DNA of 16,507 nt from Lysobacterales bacterium (GTDB lineage Bacteria > Pseudomonadota > Gammaproteobacteria > Xanthomonadales > SZUA-36), in contig JARFQZ010000208.1 of NCBI GenBank assembly GCA_029287515.1, positions 1-16,507 on the forward strand, read 5' to 3'. Below, piece after piece: positions 14,120-16,507 of this stretch; the first letter of the stretch is position 1; every line of letters begins with the position of its first letter. Below the pieces are notes generated by a model. It searched no databases. It was not told the origin of the DNA and worked only from the letters and a program-made list of their open reading frames with translations. A program made the translations under genes and the position numbers.

Positions 14120-14581
14120 AATTTACTCGATCAATTCGTGTTGCAGCACGTGCAGACTTCCAGCCTGAAGGCAAAGCTCATCGAGGTGAGCAAAGAACCG
14201 GGCGCCCAGGAAGCAAAGGTTGAACTGAACCTGACGCCGCGCATGCTGAACACAGACAGCGGCGATGAACTTCCCGCTTACCAGGTCAGTGCGCGCCTGA
14301 CCTGCAAAGGCGGATCCAAAGGGGAGCCCGGGCCTAAATTCGTGGCGTCGGTAGGGTTTGAAGCCATTTACCAGCAGATGGAAGGTGACCCGGTGGACGT
14401 TTCCGAGTTTACTTCCAACCATGCCAGCCTGACCCGGCAGCTTTATCCCCTGTTGCAACAGGAATTGAGGATGTTGCTGGCCCGACTGGGCCTGGAGCAG
14501 ATTCACTTGCCGTTTGACCTGGCTGCCCGGATCGATAAGGACCAGCCAGAAGCCGTGCAGATTTCCGGCTCACTTCACTGA
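14117..14581 (+). CDS. SecB-like chaperone protein
   Basis: A 154-residue soluble protein with the order of features of SecB, the tetrameric export chaperone. An N-terminal beta-strand FVLQHVQTSSLKAKL is followed by a KVELNLTPRML-type strand, a long central strand YQVSARLTC, then KFVASVGFEAIYQQM. The C-terminal helix and closing motif LTRQLYPLLQQELRMLLARLG and IHLPFDL parallel SecB's LFPYAREXI... LAPVNF ending. Identity to E. coli SecB is low, and the N-terminus is not a standard match, so it could be a SecB-fold relative with another role (such as the solitary SecB-like proteins). It is not next to gpsA or grxC, the usual SecB neighbours. Convergent with the VanY-type gene, with 12 bases between the ends. 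Confidence 0.6.
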   Translation: MNLLDQFVLQHVQTSSLKAKLIEVSKEPGAQEAKVELNLTPRMLNTDSGDELPAYQVSARLTCKGGSKGEPGPKFVASVGFEAIYQQMEGDPVDVSEFTSNHASLTRQLYPLLQQELRMLLARLGLEQIHLPFDLAARIDKDQPEAVQISGSLH

Positions 14582-14593
14582 GACACCTGTTGT

Positions 14594-15127
14594 TTAAGCT
14601 GTCCAGGCCCAATGCCAGGGCTCGTAGGCCACATCGTGTGGATTTTCCCGCGGAAAGGACATGCGGAAGCTGAATTCCGCGGCGTTCCCCGTTAGCCACG
14701 CAAAGGCTTCGCTCAGTTCAAATTCTTCTTCCAGCACAGGGTAACCGGGCGTAGTGACATCCACCGCCCGCCCGCTGTGGTGTTCACTGAACCCCGGCGC
14801 AGCCGAGACTTGCAGGATCCGCTCGATGTCCTGTCCTTGCTCCAGCTTCCGGCGGATGATGCCGCACTGGTATTCCACCGACCTGAAGGCCGAGACGACC
14901 TGGATTTCCACGCCATCGCCCGAAGCCGCTTGTTGCATCGACTGCAACGCCCGGGCTGCACCCGACAGCATTTTCTGTTCGCGGTCATAAATATCCGGCC
15001 CAATGGATACCAGCCGGGTCGCCTCCACCTGGACTGGCAGGCACCTCGCCCGGGCATAATCCCGGGGTATGCCCAGGGAGTCGTTCAGCTGTGAAATCCG
15101 GGCCAGGAAGCGGCGTTTTTTAATCAT
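14594..15127 (-). CDS. VanY-type D-alanyl-D-alanine carboxypeptidase family protein (M15B)
   Basis: A 177-residue zinc peptidase of the VanY/LdcB type, a family that trims the terminal D-Ala of peptidoglycan stem peptides. Residues seen include VVSAFRSVEYQCGII at about 78-92, GFSEHHSGRAVDVT with the SxHxxGxAxD motif (zinc ligands His116 and Asp123), and YEPWHW with catalytic Glu169 and zinc ligand His172. The fold is complete, but no signal peptide or membrane helix is evident from this ATG. The open frame extends upstream to 15301, yet that stretch overlaps the pstC start and has no leader either. The ATG at 15127 is preceded by a TATACT-like -10 box, while a GTG at 15145 lies too close to its AGGAG. 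Confidence 0.85.
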   Translation of the reverse strand: MIKKRRFLARISQLNDSLGIPRDYARARCLPVQVEATRLVSIGPDIYDREQKMLSGAARALQSMQQAASGDGVEIQVVSAFRSVEYQCGIIRRKLEQGQDIERILQVSAAPGFSEHHSGRAVDVTTPGYPVLEEEFELSEAFAWLTGNAAEFSFRMSFPRENPHDVAYEPWHWAWTA

Positions 15128-15171
15128 CGAGAGCAGAACAGTCACGCTCCTGTCATCAAGTTGGTGTAAAC

Positions 15172-15177
15172 AGTATA
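15172..15177 (-). promoter_or_regulatory. -10 box (TATACT) for the VanY-type gene
   Basis: On the minus strand TATACT matches the TATAAT consensus in five of six bases and would start a transcript about 38 bases before the ATG at 15127. The sequence 16-18 bases upstream (GGCGATT) is a poor -35, so the promoter may be weak or need an activator. A 7-bp inverted repeat, CCGGTAA at 15188-15194 and TTACCGG at 15222-15228, lies just upstream. Confidence 0.45.
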
Positions 15178-15238
15178 CGTAATCGCTCCGGTAAATCGCC
15201 TGTTTTGATTCCAGGCCTGAATTACCGGTATTTCGCTG

Positions 15239-15256
15239 TTGTAACAGAATTGTAAT
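15239..15256 (+). promoter_or_regulatory. Pho box candidate (PhoB site) upstream of pstC
   Basis: TTGTAACAGAATTGTAAT consists of two 7-base half sites, TTGTAAC and TTGTAAT, separated by four bases. This is the 11-base periodicity of the PhoB-binding Pho box (consensus CTGTCAT-N4-CTGTCAT). A TAGCAT -10 candidate at 15267-15272 begins 10 bases after it, the usual placement for a PhoB-activated promoter. The downstream gene is pstC, a standard phosphate-starvation target. Confidence 0.7.
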
Positions 15257-15278
15257 ATTTCCCGCATAGCATGCGTTT

Positions 15279-16507
15279 ATGACTGCCAAAACTCTCCGCA
15301 AAACCGTTCTCGATTCGGGACGGTCAGAACGATTTCACCTGTGGCGCTCGCGGAAGGATCGCGGCGTGCGCTGGCTTATCGCAGTCGGTGGGGTTGGGGT
15401 GATTATCGCGGTCGTCCTGATTTTCTTTTACCTCTTGTGGGTTGTGTTTCCCCTGTTCATGCCCGCGACCAGTCACCTGGAAGATGGCCCGGTCATGTCC
15501 TCCTGGAAGGGCAGCGAAACGGTGTACATGGCCATCGAGGAACAACTGGAAGTGGGCCTGAGGGTCGCAGATGACGGCCAGGCGGAATTCTTTCACGTGG
15601 CTGAGGGTGACGTGGTGTCTGAATCGCGGCTTCCCGGGGCCTCCGCTACCGGTGGTATCGTCTTCAGCGCCGAAGCCGTCGAGAGCCCGGGACACGTGGC
15701 CTACGCAATGTCCGATGGGCGAATCTTCATTTTCCAGCATGATTACGAAACCCGTTTTTCGGGGGGCGTCGAAACACGAGAGATCGTGCCGGTGTTGAAC
15801 TATCCCTACGGAGAAGACGCATTACTCAACATGCCGTCTTCGAATCTTTCCGCGATGGCCTACTCCGAGGGTGATACGGGCCTGGTGCTGGCCGCCGCCG
15901 CTGGCGGTGGCATGGTCAGGGTGAATTTTGCTGAAAAAGCGGAGAACTTCCTGACCGGTGATATCACCCTGGATTCTTCCGTGTCGGACCTCGTGGCTCC
16001 CTTCAACGTCACGTCCCTGGCCATCAGTTCCGGACACAAATGGCTGTTCCTGGGTGACGACCAGGGAAGAATTCACAGCTATACCCTGCCGGGGCTGGAA
16101 CTGGCTGAAACGATCGAAACGAACGGTTCCCCCGTGACCCGCCTCAGCATGTTGCTGGGGGGTATATCGGTGCTGGCAGGCCACCAGGATGGCAGTATCG
16201 GGCAGTTGTTTCCCGTTCGCGGTTCCGAGAACATCTTCCACCTGCAGATGATCAGGGAATTTGACGGCATGCCGGCCGCGATCACCCTGATCGAGCCGGA
16301 GGAGAGGCGCAAGGGTTTCCTGGTCCTGGACGAAGACAATAACCTGGCCTTTTATCACAGCACTGCCGGGCGGCAGGTGATGGAGAAGTCGCTGGCGGAA
16401 CTCTCACCCCGGTTCGTGGCGCTTGCGCCGCGTGCCAACGGCTTGTTGATCGATGGCGCCGACAGCCGCCTGCGCATGCTGGTGATCGATAATGAGCATC
16501 CCGAGAT
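15279..16507 (+). CDS. pstC: Phosphate ABC transporter permease PstC, N-terminal part (cut by window end)
   Basis: PstC is one of the two inner-membrane permeases of the high-affinity PstSCAB phosphate importer. The frame is open from the ATG at 15279 to the window end (409 codons). A short basic cytoplasmic lead (to about residue 30) precedes a membrane helix at about 31-57 (IAVGGVGVIIAVVLIFFYLL) and then FPLFMPATSHLEDG. The remaining ~350 residues form a large periplasmic region with repeated beta-propeller-like units such as GHVAYAMSDGRIFIFQ, WLFLGDDQGRIHSY and LAGHQDGSIGQLFP. This matches the long PstC of pseudomonads and relatives; the permease core would lie downstream. No ribosome site precedes the ATG and a -10 box ends a few bases upstream, so the transcript may be leaderless. 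A Pho box is present at 15239-15256. Confidence 0.85.
   Translation, partial: MTAKTLRKTVLDSGRSERFHLWRSRKDRGVRWLIAVGGVGVIIAVVLIFFYLLWVVFPLFMPATSHLEDGPVMSSWKGSETVYMAIEEQLEVGLRVADDGQAEFFHVAEGDVVSESRLPGASATGGIVFSAEAVESPGHVAYAMSDGRIFIFQHDYETRFSGGVETREIVPVLNYPYGEDALLNMPSSNLSAMAYSEGDTGLVLAAAAGGGMVRVNFAEKAENFLTGDITLDSSVSDLVAPFNVTSLAISSGHKWLFLGDDQGRIHSYTLPGLELAETIETNGSPVTRLSMLLGGISVLAGHQDGSIGQLFPVRGSENIFHLQMIREFDGMPAAITLIEPEERRKGFLVLDEDNNLAFYHSTAGRQVMEKSLAELSPRFVALAPRANGLLIDGADSRLRMLVIDNEHPE

Noticed and set aside
15822..16358. A 178-codon minus-strand frame antisense to pstC
   Set aside because: The plus-strand frame is open from 15279 to the window end and matches PstC; the opposite frame has no recognisable features.

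Overview
The window reads as an ordinary chromosomal stretch of a GC-rich gammaproteobacterium. The main clues are the eno-ftsB-ispD-ispF-truD gene order, the long PstC with a large periplasmic insertion, and a proteobacterial GldA/GldF/GldG-type ABC cluster. I cannot fix the genus. No rRNA, tRNA, CRISPR array, integrase or insertion sequence is visible.

Layout. (1) 2-4803, plus strand: a tightly packed housekeeping run. It holds the enolase 3' part (its first ~62 residues lie outside the window), ftsB, ispD, ispF, truD, a tail-anchored FHA protein and a glutathione S-transferase. Most junctions overlap or are only a few bases apart. In many gammaproteobacteria surE-pcm-nlpD-rpoS follows truD; here the FHA and GST genes take that place. 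(2) 4754-5314, minus strand: an unassigned protein with an HExxH motif, convergent with and overlapping the GST gene. (3) 5326-7175, plus: a DesK-like membrane histidine kinase and its NarL/LuxR-type response regulator. (4) 7174-7298: a short convergent intergenic region bounded by two exact copies of a 22-bp repeat, with small hairpins inside. (5) 7297-8722, minus: a PspB-like small membrane/coiled-coil protein and an M14-family (succinylglutamate desuccinylase/aspartoacylase-like) zinc enzyme, separated by a REP-like palindrome. (6) 8845-14581, plus: ABC ATPase, ABC-2 permease, a GldG-like protein, a DUF4340 protein, an AlkA-type DNA glycosylase and a SecB-like protein. (7) 14594-15127, minus: a VanY-type D,D-carboxypeptidase without an evident signal peptide. 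(8) 15279 to the window end, plus: the N-terminal part of PstC, behind a good Pho-box candidate.

How the genes fit together. The first block serves glycolysis, divisome assembly, the MEP isoprenoid pathway and tRNA pseudouridylation. The four-gene ABC cluster looks like one membrane machine: cytoplasmic ATPase, six-helix permease, and two single- or double-span proteins with large periplasmic parts. Its substrate is not known from the sequence. The two-component system sits next to, and convergent with, the PspB-like gene, which hints at envelope-stress sensing, but this is inference. The start of a phosphate-uptake operon closes the window.

I found no clear new defence or mobile system. The best leads are the repeat pair placed exactly at two stop codons, the HExxH protein, the palindrome holding the SecB-like start codon, the expanded Gld-like cluster and the Pho-box/leaderless arrangement at pstC. 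No convincing rho-independent terminator (hairpin plus T-run) was seen at any gene end.
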